From: Dialister hominis
GTDB lineage: Bacteria; Bacillota; Negativicutes; Veillonellales; Dialisteraceae
DNA length: 64,000 nucleotides
Direction of reading: 5' to 3'
Assembly (NCBI RefSeq): GCF_007164725.1
Contig: NZ_AP019697.1
Location: 2,194,501 to 2,258,500, forward strand
Made by a program: the position numbers and the translations under genes. Each line of letters begins with the position of its first letter. Position 1 is the stretch's first letter. Positions 26,339-35,271 of this stretch are shown here, piece after piece. Below the pieces are notes generated by a model that worked only from the letters and a program-made list of their open reading frames with translations, had not been told where the DNA came from and made no database searches.

Positions 26339-26380
26339 AAAATAAAGCACATGGGTGAATAGCCCGATGTGCTTTATTTT
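26339..26380. terminator. Bidirectional terminator
   Basis: aaataaagcacat pairs with atgtgctttattt (13 bp), with an inner ggg/ccc. It serves the fragment on the plus strand and the Hsp20 remnant on the minus strand. Confidence 0.85.
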
Positions 26381-26393
26381 GCCTTATTCAACA

Positions 26394-26507
26394 TCAATTG
26401 TAATGCTGTTGTTTGGCTTTTCTTCTTTAGGAACTACAACTTTAAGTAAACCATTTTCCAGTTTTGCTTTAATACCATCTGGCTTGGCATCTTCCAAATA
26501 AATTGAA
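26394..26507 (-). pseudogene. 3' remnant of an Hsp20 small heat-shock gene
   Basis: The minus-strand frame encodes GSIYLEDAKPDGIKAKLENG followed by LLKVVVPKEEKPNNSITIDVE and a stop. This is the last strands of an alpha-crystallin domain, with the conserved (E)NG-L-(V)-VPK motif. The 5' part is cut by IS30 copy 2 and is not found on the far side of the IS. Confidence 0.75.
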
Positions 26508-27697
26508 CCCGAATTGCAATAATAAGTTGAACACCCGGCGAACCTTTATGCAGTAAGTGCTGCAAGCATTTCTTCCCTAAAGCACTCCTCGGGTGTCTTA
26601 TAGCCGAGTATTTTTCTTGGCAGGGTGTTGGCCCAGCACTCTACTCTGGAAATGTGTTCCACTGGGTAATCCTGGATTTTCTTCCCTTTGGGAAGAAATC
26701 GACGGAATAAGCCGTTGTGATTCTCATTCGTACCTTTGTCGCTGGAGCAGTACGGATGCGCATAATAGATCCGTGTGTGACTTAGTTTCTCTAGCTCCGA
26801 CAGGCTAGAAAACTCACTGCCATTGTCTGTCGTAATGCTGAGGAACACTCGGCTGAAACAGCCGCGGAACATTCCATCCTTCAATTTTCTGAAGGCTGCT
26901 ATTACAGAGGCACTTTCCTTGTTGGGCAGTTTTCTGATGAGGGAACAGCGTGTCTTGCGCTCAACCAGAGTCAGCAGTACTTCGTCCTTTGAGCGAGATC
27001 CCAGTACAAGGTCACACTCCCAATGCCCGAAATCCTGACGCTCATCCACAGAAGGATCGCGCTCATCTATACTGCGGCCGAACTTCTTCTTACGCTCACG
27101 AACCCGCTTCCTGGCGTTTTTTCGCTTGACGCGCAAGGGCAGGTCAATACTCTTGATTTTTCCTAGGAGCCCCAGCGTGACATAGTTGTACAGGGTTTTC
27201 GTACAGACCATCTCGCCACGTTGAAATTCTCCCGTAATCAGTGCCCTGCCAAAGCAGGCATCGAGCGACCAGTGATGTTCCTGAAGTCTCTTCTGCACAT
27301 AGTCGAGGAATGCTCCCTTTGCTATGGCGTCGCATTTGCGACCACAGTTTTCGCGATGCGCCTCATAGGTGCTTTGCCCGTCTGCTGCGCGATAGCGTTC
27401 CACCTTGCCGTTATAGCAAAGAACCTTGCCACGCTTCACCTCGTTGCGTACCGTATTGACACAGCACCCAATCTCACGGGCTATGCTCCGATACGATTGC
27501 TTGTCGCGGAGACGCGTTTGGATAATGACTCGTTCCTCAAAAGTTAAATGAGCCCCTTTTTTGCGTAACGTATCCGTGGTAAAATGATTTTGATCCATAG
27601 CGATTCTCCTTTGTGGTTGTGTTTTTTGTGCAACTACATTTTACCACAAGGGTTCGCTATGGATTTTTAAGTGTTCAACTTAATTATACAATCCGCC
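26508..27697 (-). mobile_element. IS30-family insertion sequence B, copy 2
   Basis: Identical to copy 1 over about 1190 bp except for one base (c in copy 1 near 21,638, t in copy 2 near 27,238). Same orientation. It interrupts the Hsp20 gene. The two copies bracket 4.4 kb of accessory DNA. Confidence 0.92.
26546..27598 (-). CDS. IS30-family transposase (element B, copy 2)
   Basis: 350 residues, same domain plan as copy 1 (HTH, then D, D, E in HWECDLVLG, TDNGSEF and NENHNGLFRR). One Val-to-Ile difference (ALITGEF). Near-identity implies very recent duplication or ongoing activity. Confidence 0.95.
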   Translation of the reverse strand: MDQNHFTTDTLRKKGAHLTFEERVIIQTRLRDKQSYRSIAREIGCCVNTVRNEVKRGKVLCYNGKVERYRAADGQSTYEAHRENCGRKCDAIAKGAFLDYVQKRLQEHHWSLDACFGRALITGEFQRGEMVCTKTLYNYVTLGLLGKIKSIDLPLRVKRKNARKRVRERKKKFGRSIDERDPSVDERQDFGHWECDLVLGSRSKDEVLLTLVERKTRCSLIRKLPNKESASVIAAFRKLKDGMFRGCFSRVFLSITTDNGSEFSSLSELEKLSHTRIYYAHPYCSSDKGTNENHNGLFRRFLPKGKKIQDYPVEHISRVECWANTLPRKILGYKTPEECFREEMLAALTA

Positions 27698-27980
27698 GAA
27701 ATATATGTTATTGAGATAGGGCTGACAAAACTGCTAAACAATCAATTTGAATAATAAATATATTTGCTACTTATAATGTATATATTTCTATGTATCTCGG
27801 AAGTAATCCGGAACCTATAGATGAACAAAAACGGATCGCGAGTATGTTAAAGAGAGAAAATAGAACTATGAATATAAAATTTTTTGACGCTGCAAGCAAA
27901 AATTGCTGGTGTAATTTTTAGGTTTATAATATTTATTTATTCATATTCATGTATTTCTTGTAATAGGAGATGCATATAAA
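27698..27980. other. AT-rich gap with a 43-codon gene scrap
   Basis: No complete gene. A frame at 27790-27921 (MYLGSNPEPIDEQKRIASML, then KRENRTMNIKFFDAASK, ending at TAG) has no ribosome site and looks like a piece of a larger unidentified gene. The Mrr-like gene begins just after, with taggag upstream. Confidence 0.35.
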
Positions 27981-29018
27981 ATGCCGAAATACTACGTTTT
28001 TAGAATCAATTATGAAGAGTCATGGCAGCCACTTGTTAGATCCGCTATTGATAAAGGTGAACTTCGTCAAGGATGGGGAATGCAGCAGGGAACAGACAGC
28101 TTGAGGGTTGATCAAGATGAATCTGCGTTTTTGAAAGCATGGGATAAAATATGGCCAGGTAGTGAGATATCGTATTGTAAACGAAAATATAGTTCACTTA
28201 GCAAAATGTTGGATTTTAACAATGGTGATATTATTGTTGTCCCTAAAGCACCAGATTGGCGACAATTTTTAATCCTTACTGTAAATGGATCATATCGGTT
28301 TGATGATGATTTAAATTCTAAATTTAACAATGGTGATGATTTCCGCCATATTATTCCTGTGGAATATAAAAAAACTGTTGGTTATGACTATTCTGATGAT
28401 AGCCGGAAAATAGTCAAAAAATTTGGTGCTTATCGATCTCCAATCAACAGTGTATATGATAAAAAATTTCAAAATGCAATTAATACGTTATTGCAAGATT
28501 CTAATAAGAATTTAACAACATCCCAAGATGAACTAGCAGCATTAGGGTTGGAGGATTCTCAACCCTTTAAAGACTTAAAAAAATGGATTCCCAATACAAT
28601 TAATAATTGGGGAGCAGATAAATTAGAAAAGTTAATTCAATCGTTGTTCGAAAAAAATGGTTTTACACTCATCAAAAGAAATCGGCATAATAACAAAGGT
28701 GGCGATATTGATTTAGTGTTTGCTATGCCATCTGTTCCACTTTTAGATGGTATTTTAGAAGATACACCTTTTCCTCAAGTCTGGATTCAAGCTAAAAACA
28801 AACGAGGCCATGATGCTAATGCAATAGATGGAATTAAACAACTGATAGAACAGAAAAGGACTGATAATTTATCAGCTATTTGCATATTGATTAATACAAC
28901 AGACTGTTTTGACAAGGAAGCCAAAATGATGGCTGAATCACATGATATTATTCTTATTAATGGGACACAGTTTGCAAGATTGATTTTAAAATATGGTATT
29001 GAAGATTGTCTTGCTTGA
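27981..29018 (+). CDS. Mrr-like PD-(D/E)xK restriction endonuclease
   Basis: 345 residues. The C-terminal half carries an Mrr_cat-type nuclease: LEKLIQSLFEKNGFTLIKR, then GGDIDLVF (D242/D244) and IQAKNK (Q270, K272), spaced as in the type IV enzyme Mrr. The N-terminal 190 residues begin with a YYVFRINYEESWQPL sheet and probably recognise DNA or a modified base. No methyltransferase accompanies it, which suits a modification-dependent enzyme acting on methylated foreign DNA. AT-rich, taggag before the ATG. Confidence 0.8.
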   Translation: MPKYYVFRINYEESWQPLVRSAIDKGELRQGWGMQQGTDSLRVDQDESAFLKAWDKIWPGSEISYCKRKYSSLSKMLDFNNGDIIVVPKAPDWRQFLILTVNGSYRFDDDLNSKFNNGDDFRHIIPVEYKKTVGYDYSDDSRKIVKKFGAYRSPINSVYDKKFQNAINTLLQDSNKNLTTSQDELAALGLEDSQPFKDLKKWIPNTINNWGADKLEKLIQSLFEKNGFTLIKRNRHNNKGGDIDLVFAMPSVPLLDGILEDTPFPQVWIQAKNKRGHDANAIDGIKQLIEQKRTDNLSAICILINTTDCFDKEAKMMAESHDIILINGTQFARLILKYGIEDCLA

Positions 29019-29091
29019 GCAATTTGATTAATACTTTTGTGAGCAATCTTATGTTTAAAATTTTATAGGGAACATTTTGTTATGTTTATGA

Positions 29092-30657
29092 TTATTTCTC
29101 CACATCCACTGTCACACCCGATTTGAATTCTACGGTACAGCTATCCTCAAACACCGTAATGGTTTTAATTAGCTGCCGGACGAGGTAATCATCAAACTGG
29201 GTGATGGCAGTGGATGTTGTTTTTAGGAATGTAGCCATATTTTCTATACGGCTGCGGATTTCATCCTGATTGGCATTTTTCGCCAGCGCTTGCTGTTTTT
29301 GTTCGCGCAGGTGGTAGATTTCTTCGGCAACATCGTCGTAGCCAGCCTTGGAACTTGCTAACTTTACAAGCTGTGTTTGCAGTTCTTCCAATCGGGTATC
29401 GATAGTTGCCAGCGTTTCATCATTGTTATGGCTGAGAACGGTTTCGATATTATGCTGCAGCATGGCAAGAAAATCCTTCTTTCCGCATAGCACCTGATTG
29501 ATGGCTGTTAGACAGACCTGCTCGAGTGCAAATTCAGATATGGTGCGGGCATCGCATTTACCTGTATGGTCTACTCGATTGACACAGCGCCAGACGATGG
29601 ATTTCTTTCCTCGGTTGTTCCAGTGTATCCGGCGGAATATCTCGCCACATTTACCACAGCGTATCCGTTGGGAAAAACAATGGTTGCTGCTGTAGGTCAA
29701 CTTCCTCCCGTTTTTCAAGTGAATAGAACTTCGCCGTACCATTTCTTCCTGCACCTGCAGAAATATGTCGCGGGGGATAATGGCCTCATGGTTATCTTTT
29801 ACATAATACTGTGGCATGATGCCAGTATTCTTGACGCGCTTTTTGGTAAGGAAATCCACCGTATAGGTTTTTTGCAAGAGGGCATCACCCATATATTTTT
29901 CATTTTGCAAAATCTGTCTGATATTACTGTCTCGCCATTTGGTGTGACCAGCACCGTTTTTTAACCCGTCCGCTGTCAGGTTGCGGGCGATTTTTAGCAT
30001 ACTGGCACCTTCAAGGTATTCCCGGTAAATGCGTTTTACGATTTCTGCTTCCTCCGGAACTATGACCATGTGTTTATTTTCATCCTTGGCATAACCGAGA
30101 AAATGATTGCAGTTGATTTGTACTTCACCCCGTTGGTAGCGGTACTGCAGGCCCAGCTTCACATTCTGGCTTAGGGATTGGCTTTCTTGCTGGGCTAGGG
30201 ATGCCATAATAGTAAGCAGCACCTCGCCTTTAGAGTCCATCGTATTAATATTTTCCTTCTCAAAAAAGACGGGAATGTGCTTGTCCTTTAACTGCCGGAT
30301 GTATTTTAGGCAGTCCAGCGTGTTGCGGGCAAATCGACTGATGGATTTGGTAATAATCATATCAATCGTACCTGCCATGCAATCTTCGATCATGCGATTA
30401 AATTCATCCCGCTTTTTGGTATTGGTACCGGATATCCTATCATCAGCGTAGATCCCGGCTAATTTCCAGTCTGGATGATTGTGGATGTAGGTGGTGTAGT
30501 GCTCAATTTGTGTTTCATAACTGGTGGCCTGCTCGTCGCTGTCGGTAGAAACCCGGCAATAAGCAGCCACACGGCATTTTGGCTTTTCTTCAGTATGGCT
30601 TCGGTGTAGATAGGTTCGTGCCGGAATGATCGTGACATTCCGCGTCTGTAATTCCAT
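29092..30657 (-). CDS. Large serine recombinase/integrase 1
   Basis: 521 residues from ATG 30657 (gtgagga upstream; a GTG at 30672 overlaps that site). Catalytic domain with [23 protein letters not shown] and [13 protein letters not shown]. Recombinase domain with [15 protein letters not shown] and [18 protein letters not shown]. Zinc ribbon with [11 protein letters not shown] and a later C..C pair. A coiled coil (about 405-475) follows. Last gene in a four-gene minus-strand unit at the left end of the capsid element, so it probably acts in integration or excision. Confidence 0.93.
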   Translation of the reverse strand: MELQTRNVTIIPARTYLHRSHTEEKPKCRVAAYCRVSTDSDEQATSYETQIEHYTTYIHNHPDWKLAGIYADDRISGTNTKKRDEFNRMIEDCMAGTIDMIITKSISRFARNTLDCLKYIRQLKDKHIPVFFEKENINTMDSKGEVLLTIMASLAQQESQSLSQNVKLGLQYRYQRGEVQINCNHFLGYAKDENKHMVIVPEEAEIVKRIYREYLEGASMLKIARNLTADGLKNGAGHTKWRDSNIRQILQNEKYMGDALLQKTYTVDFLTKKRVKNTGIMPQYYVKDNHEAIIPRDIFLQVQEEMVRRSSIHLKNGRKLTYSSNHCFSQRIRCGKCGEIFRRIHWNNRGKKSIVWRCVNRVDHTGKCDARTISEFALEQVCLTAINQVLCGKKDFLAMLQHNIETVLSHNNDETLATIDTRLEELQTQLVKLASSKAGYDDVAEEIYHLREQKQQALAKNANQDEIRSRIENMATFLKTTSTAITQFDDYLVRQLIKTITVFEDSCTVEFKSGVTVDVEK

Positions 30658-31075
30658 ATATGGATTCCTCACTTTCTATTAAACTGTAGGCATATTCAGC
30701 TTGCTGAAATGGATCAGTATAGGTTTGCGTTTTTTCTGCAAGGGAGAAGGTGGTGGGGTATAGAACCGGTGACGCTTTTTTAGGTTCCCGGATGCGCCCC
30801 AGTTTTTTGGCCCGGCTGGTGATTTCCTTTTGTGCCGCAGTAAACGTATCGGCATCAATAATAGCCGGATAATAATCATCACCGATATAATGCGTCGTTT
30901 GCAGGATATGGCGGATACCACTGTGGAAGGCGTGGATCGCTGCCTCTTTCGCAGCCGTAGTCAGTGCAGCCCCGGCAAGATAGGCTTGGAACAGCACTCG
31001 TATTTTTTCGGCTTCCTCCACATCCACTATTGCTTTGCCATTTTTAATCCGGTACCCAAACGGTGTATGGCTCAT
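30590..31075 (-). CDS. Recombinase DNA-binding domain protein without catalytic domain
   Basis: 161 residues. The start [20 protein letters not shown] matches the beginning of the serine-recombinase DNA-binding domain (the GYxxxxGKxxxxxxEA pattern), and [20 protein letters not shown] matches its second half. There is no N-terminal resolvase domain and no catalytic Ser. It lies between two full recombinases, 3 bp from the upstream one, and overlaps the start of the downstream one by 68 bp. It is likely an accessory subunit or directionality partner. Confidence 0.8.
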   Translation of the reverse strand: MSHTPFGYRIKNGKAIVDVEEAEKIRVLFQAYLAGAALTTAAKEAAIHAFHSGIRHILQTTHYIGDDYYPAIIDADTFTAAQKEITSRAKKLGRIREPKKASPVLYPTTFSLAEKTQTYTDPFQQAEYAYSLIESEESIYGITDAECHDHSGTNLSTPKPY

Positions 31076-31078
31076 AGC

Positions 31079-32638
31079 TTACACCAGCCTTTCCCGTAGC
31101 GTAATGCCGCATTTTAGCTTAAAGCCGATGTTCGTTCGAGAGTAGACCAGAATTTGTTCTACAAATTGTTGGAATACTGCTTCGTCAAAGCCCGTTAGCA
31201 TTTTCGCCTTACAAGTATACTGCAGTAATTCTCTCGTTTCATGGACCGTTTTATTATCATCATTCAAAAAATCTACAAGGGAATCTTTTTGGTGCTGCCA
31301 TTGTTCAGCTTCCTGCAGTAGCTCGTTATTTCCTTTCTGGTACATCGCAGGCTCTAGATATTTTTTTGTCAGCAGGTACGCCAGTGTTTTTTGATGCTCG
31401 GCATTTTCCGCCAGCTTTGTGTCTAAATCTTGAATGACGGTGATGCTGTCGTTCGAATGGAGGGTACGCAAACTAGCAAGCAGCGGTTTTAAAACAAAGG
31501 CATGACCAAAGATGAGCTTATTCATCATCGTAACAAAGGCATATTCCAGTGCCGTTTCTTTGATGTATTTTAACGAGCATTTTGTGGCATCTGCTACATG
31601 GGTGGCGCAGCACCAAGCTATATAGGAATTGCGACCGCCTTGGATCCGCCGCTTGAAGGTAGCACCACATTGATGACATCGAATGACACCAGAAAACGGA
31701 TAACGGTTCTGGTACTTTTTATTCTGTGGCAGCGCACCTTTTTCTTTGCCACGCTGCCGGATGACCTGCTGGGCCGCTTCAAATATGTCCTTGGTGATGA
31801 TAGCTTCGTGGTGGTGTTCCACCCGGTATTTATCTTTCTCACCATGGTTATGATGACGATTAAAATGTGAATCGGTATAGGTTTTCTGGAAAATAGCATC
31901 CCCAGTGTAATTCTCGTTTTTCAATATGCCGCGAATGGTTGTTGCAGTCCAATGGGTACCGCGTTTAGCCGGAATTTTCTTTGCATTTAATTCCTTGGCA
32001 ATGGCATCCGTGCCAATACCGGCGAGTGTTTGATCAAACATAGCTTTTACAATTGTAGCTTGCTCCGGCTGCAGCACCAGTTTTCCCTCTATTACATCAT
32101 ACCCATATGGGGCGTAAGCAAGTTTAAAGGTGCCATTTTGGAAACGGCGCTGTATGGACCAGGTGCTGTTTTCGGCAATCGATACCGATTCATTTTCCGC
32201 TAGGCCGCTTAGAATCGATAGCATGAGCTCGCTTTCCATCGATCCGGTATTTAGGTTTTCCTTTTCAAAATAAATATAAACGGTAAGCCCCAGTAATTTA
32301 CGGACCAGTTCCAGACAATCGGTGGTGTTGCGGGCAAATCGGCTGATAGACTTTGTCACAATAAGGTCTATTTTTTTATGCTCGCAATCATCTATCAGGC
32401 GGAGTAGGGCCGGACGCTTTTCTTTTTTCGTGCCGGTAATTCCTTCATCATAATAAATACCGGCAAACTCCCAGTCCGGATTTGCTGTAATGTAGCTTTC
32501 ATAGTGCTTTCGTTGTGTGGCAAGGCTGACTAATTGCTCCTCACTATCAGTGGATACCCGGCAGTAGGCCGCTACCCGCAGCTTATGTTTTGGTGTAGGA
32601 AATACAAGCTGGCCTCCGATTTTTGTCACCGTTTTCAT
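31079..32638 (-). CDS. Large serine recombinase/integrase 2
   Basis: 519 residues. [16 protein letters not shown] with the catalytic Ser, [30 protein letters not shown], then the recombinase domain (APYGYDVIEGKLVLQ; TTIRGILKNENYTGDAIFQ), zinc ribbon CHQCGATFKRR...WCCATH...C, and a coiled coil near 385-460. Homologous to integrase 1 but clearly diverged, so the two may work as a pair like CcrA/CcrB rather than as a duplicate. Ribosome site aaggaggtgaaa precedes the ATG. Confidence 0.93.
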   Translation of the reverse strand: MKTVTKIGGQLVFPTPKHKLRVAAYCRVSTDSEEQLVSLATQRKHYESYITANPDWEFAGIYYDEGITGTKKEKRPALLRLIDDCEHKKIDLIVTKSISRFARNTTDCLELVRKLLGLTVYIYFEKENLNTGSMESELMLSILSGLAENESVSIAENSTWSIQRRFQNGTFKLAYAPYGYDVIEGKLVLQPEQATIVKAMFDQTLAGIGTDAIAKELNAKKIPAKRGTHWTATTIRGILKNENYTGDAIFQKTYTDSHFNRHHNHGEKDKYRVEHHHEAIITKDIFEAAQQVIRQRGKEKGALPQNKKYQNRYPFSGVIRCHQCGATFKRRIQGGRNSYIAWCCATHVADATKCSLKYIKETALEYAFVTMMNKLIFGHAFVLKPLLASLRTLHSNDSITVIQDLDTKLAENAEHQKTLAYLLTKKYLEPAMYQKGNNELLQEAEQWQHQKDSLVDFLNDDNKTVHETRELLQYTCKAKMLTGFDEAVFQQFVEQILVYSRTNIGFKLKCGITLRERLV

Positions 32639-32689
32639 GGATTTTCACCTCCTTGTAGTGTGACATAGTACCTCTATATGCCGGATATA

Positions 32690-32893
32690 TCAAGGAATAG
32701 AGGGCAATATAGCCGCTAATACCGGTGAAAATGTTTTTCGGTTTACTGCCGTTATTTTGGCAAATTCATTGGTAGAAAGCAGGCCTTTATGGAATAGGGA
32801 CTGCAGTATGTGTTGGGCACGGATATAATCGACTTCGTGCTGCAGTTGTTCCTGTGATATTGACCTTGCTTCGGGTGTACGGCTGTCGTTCAT
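32690..32893 (-). CDS. Small SHOCT-like protein upstream of the recombinases
   Basis: 67 residues. LQHEVDYIRAQHILQSLFHKGLLSTNEFAKI resembles the short helical SHOCT motif. A full taaggagatg site precedes the ATG. It is the first gene of the recombinase unit and 51 bp before integrase 2. It is commonly seen beside recombinases in such elements; the role is unknown. Confidence 0.65.
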   Translation of the reverse strand: MNDSRTPEARSISQEQLQHEVDYIRAQHILQSLFHKGLLSTNEFAKITAVNRKTFSPVLAAILPSIP

Positions 32894-33003
32894 GGCAAAT
32901 CATCTCCTTACAGATAGGCCATGAAATAGGGGAAAGTAAACCTATTTTGTTAGCCCTTATATCTGTAGTCGATGAAATAAGCTGCTATTCGAACCCAAGA
33001 CAT

Positions 33004-33043
33004 AAAAAAAAGACCTGCCAGAGTGATGAAACTCCAGCAGGCC
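33004..33043 (-). terminator. Terminator of the capsid operon
   Basis: On the minus strand ggcctgctggagt pairs with actctggcaggtc (13 bp with three G-T wobbles) and is followed by seven T. It separates the holin from the recombinase unit. Confidence 0.85.
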
Positions 33044-33057
33044 AACGGCATATATTC

Positions 33058-33453
33058 CTATTTTCGTAGCTGCTTCAATGCTTCCTGCAAGCGGTCCGGT
33101 ATGGGAAGCCCCATCCGTGCGGCATTTTCCACAATGGAAAGTCCCTCGTTGGACAGATAGAACAAGATGGTGGCAGTCCGCAAGGCGCTGCCGGAACCGA
33201 GCATTGTCTCATCCAGCGTATGGGCCACACCGACGAGCACAAAAAGAAGCACCTTCCGGCAGATGCCCATAAAGCCGATCTCACTGGATAGCTGCCGTTC
33301 CCGGCAGGCACATAATACACCGGTAACATAATCCAGACAGACGAATGTCAGCAGGGCATAGAGCAGATTGTCAAAGCCGCCGATGAACCATCCCAGCCAG
33401 GCACCGATCACCGCACACCCGATTCGTATTTCATTCCATGTCATTCGCATCAC
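33058..33453 (-). CDS. Phage holin (toxin secretion/phage lysis family)
   Basis: 131 residues. Hydrophobic segments: IGCAVIGAWLGWFIGGF, LLYALLTFVCLDYVTGVL (DYVTG is the family signature), KVLLFVLVGVAHTLD and a weaker ATILFYLSNEGLSIVE. It makes the membrane holes that release the endolysin. It overlaps the head-closure gene by 4 bp and is the last gene before the terminator. Confidence 0.88.
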   Translation of the reverse strand: MMRMTWNEIRIGCAVIGAWLGWFIGGFDNLLYALLTFVCLDYVTGVLCACRERQLSSEIGFMGICRKVLLFVLVGVAHTLDETMLGSGSALRTATILFYLSNEGLSIVENAARMGLPIPDRLQEALKQLRK

Positions 33454-33767
33454 CCCGCCAGGGTAGCCTTGATTTCCAGATACTGGTCCCCGTATTTCAC
33501 ATTATCGATAAACTGGATGTTATACTTCTGCCCGCGGAACTTAATGTTCCATTTTTCCGAGATATCCGAGCGGTATCGGATAACAAATGACACATCCTTT
33601 TCCAGATGGACGGCTGCGGCAAAAAAATACTCCCCGCCGTGGATATTGGTTACCTTGGCCCAGGTACTGCCCTTGCTGACCAGCGTGGTATCATACCCGC
33701 CCTGCCCATCAGAGACATTCTCCTCCACCATAAACTCAATCCGCTGCTTCATTTCCCCGATATCCAT
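33450..33767 (-). CDS. Phage head closure protein
   Basis: 105 residues, SPP1 gp16/HK97 head-tail-adaptor fold. MKQRIEFM, GYDTTLVSKGSTWAKV, ERDVSF-like VSFVIRYRSDIS and KYNIQFIDNVKYGDQYLEI are typical. It shares a TGATG stop-start overlap with the connector gene upstream. Confidence 0.85.
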   Translation of the reverse strand: MDIGEMKQRIEFMVEENVSDGQGGYDTTLVSKGSTWAKVTNIHGGEYFFAAAVHLEKDVSFVIRYRSDISEKWNIKFRGQKYNIQFIDNVKYGDQYLEIKATLAG

Positions 33768-34042
33768 CAGAACACCTCATCCCGATAGGAAAACAGCATG
33801 GCCCTCATGAGCTTGATCATGGCATCGAAGTCCGCCGTATCCCGGTTCTCATACAGATAAGCCACACCATACAGAATGGCCGTCTTGATGTCCTCCGGCA
33901 GTGTCGTGTAGTCGCTCAGCGGATGGCGCAGTACATTTTCTACCGTCGTCGTGGAGGACTGAATCAGACTGTCGATCAAGGCATCCTCTACATCGTTATC
34001 AATACGCAGGTATAATTTAGCTTCGTCCCGTGTTACTGCCAT
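33767..34042 (-). CDS. Phage head-tail connector (gp6/gp15-like)
   Basis: 91 residues, helical: VTRDEAKLYLRIDNDVEDAL, LIQSSTTTVENVL, IKTAILYGVAYLYENRD. This is the standard QLRRP-type connector sequence that sits between portal and closure protein. 19 bp after the capsid gene. Confidence 0.85.
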   Translation of the reverse strand: MAVTRDEAKLYLRIDNDVEDALIDSLIQSSTTTVENVLRHPLSDYTTLPEDIKTAILYGVAYLYENRDTADFDAMIKLMRAMLFSYRDEVF

Positions 34043-34060
34043 GCTGCCACCTTCCTTCTG

Positions 34061-35257
34061 TTATTTGCTGGCCTGTTTGAGCGTCTTGATGGCTTCCGGT
34101 AATACGATCTTGGCATCGACGCGCTGAGAGCCGAGAAAACCGACCTGACCAGTAACCGCGTATAATTCGTTCAAACGCTTAAAGGTGCGGCCCTGCCTGT
34201 CGGCAATCCAGTAGTAGGAAAAGTCACCGAACAGCACCGTCTTGGCATCGGCTGCCATCTGCGGCATATACCGGCTGGTGACAACCGGGCAGTTCAGAAT
34301 CTTATCCGGCACATCGGCGCTGACGGAAGGCTGCCAGATGTACTGGCCCTGTGTATCTTTCAGCTTCCGGATGGCCTTGACAGTGCTTTCATGCAGCAGC
34401 AATGTAGCCGACTTGCGGTACGGTTCGCGGAGCGAATAGTACAACTCAATCAAATCGTCAAAGGTAATCGCTGTAGCAGAAGCGGCAGTCGAGCCATCCG
34501 AAGCACCGGCAGTATCGACGAGAATGCCGGACGGACGATCCGTTCCGGTGCCGGTGAGGAAGGCTTCTTCTTCGGCATTGCCCAGCCTGCGGGCGAACTC
34601 CTGCGCCATGTATCCTTCCAGGTCGAAGGCTGAATCATTCAACAGTTCTTCGGATACCTTGACGAGCGTACCCAGCTTATGCGCCCCGATGGACACCTGG
34701 CCGAAGGTGGTGTTGCTTTCGGTGTAGGCGGCTTCTTCATCCGTCCATGCGGCGGTTCCTTCGCTGGCAACGACCGGAATCTTATGGTCGCCGCTTGCAG
34801 TCTGGATCACATGGGCAAGGGAGCGCAGCACATTTTCTTCTGCCAGCATCTGGATCAGCGTCCGTTCAAATTCGTCCGGTACCAGGTAGCCGCCCTGAGG
34901 ATCGGCCCCTTCCTTTAAGGTGTTGCGGATTTCCGCACGGGACTTGCCGCGCATGCTGTCCCAAAAGGCGGGTGCATAGGCGTCGCTGAACCTGCCATGC
35001 TTCGTTGTATCCTGCTTGGCAGGCTTGTTCACAATAGCGGTTGAAGTCGGCTTGCTTAATTCGAGATCAATGGCAGCCTGTGTCTTCAGCCGGTCGATTT
35101 CCTTGCCCAGTGCCATGACATCGGCTTCCATCTTGTCATAGGTGGCGGCATCCTCGGTGGAAAGCGTATCACCGGCTGCCTGCTTTTCATCCAGGAAGGC
35201 CTTGGCCTGCTCCCAGATATTAGCACGTTTTTCCTGCAGTTCTAATAGTTTACTCAT
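34061..35257 (-). CDS. Major capsid protein, HK97 fold
   Basis: 398 residues. The N-terminal 105 residues are a coiled-coil scaffold (delta) region rich in E/K/A that the prohead protease would remove. Then GGYLVPDEFERTLIQMLAEE starts the coat domain, with KVSEELLNDSAFDLEGYMAQ, FLTGTGTDRPSGIL and VVTSRYMP. taaatggaggta precedes the ATG. The gene is intact. Confidence 0.93.
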   Translation of the reverse strand: MSKLLELQEKRANIWEQAKAFLDEKQAAGDTLSTEDAATYDKMEADVMALGKEIDRLKTQAAIDLELSKPTSTAIVNKPAKQDTTKHGRFSDAYAPAFWDSMRGKSRAEIRNTLKEGADPQGGYLVPDEFERTLIQMLAEENVLRSLAHVIQTASGDHKIPVVASEGTAAWTDEEAAYTESNTTFGQVSIGAHKLGTLVKVSEELLNDSAFDLEGYMAQEFARRLGNAEEEAFLTGTGTDRPSGILVDTAGASDGSTAASATAITFDDLIELYYSLREPYRKSATLLLHESTVKAIRKLKDTQGQYIWQPSVSADVPDKILNCPVVTSRYMPQMAADAKTVLFGDFSYYWIADRQGRTFKRLNELYAVTGQVGFLGSQRVDAKIVLPEAIKTLKQASK

Positions 35258-35271
35258 ATTGGTACCTCCAT

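Noticed and set aside
30590-31075. The 161-residue recombinase-domain gene as a mere frameshifted piece of a neighbour
   Set aside because: Both flanking recombinases have complete DNA-binding domains of their own, and this gene has its own start; it is not a missing part of either.
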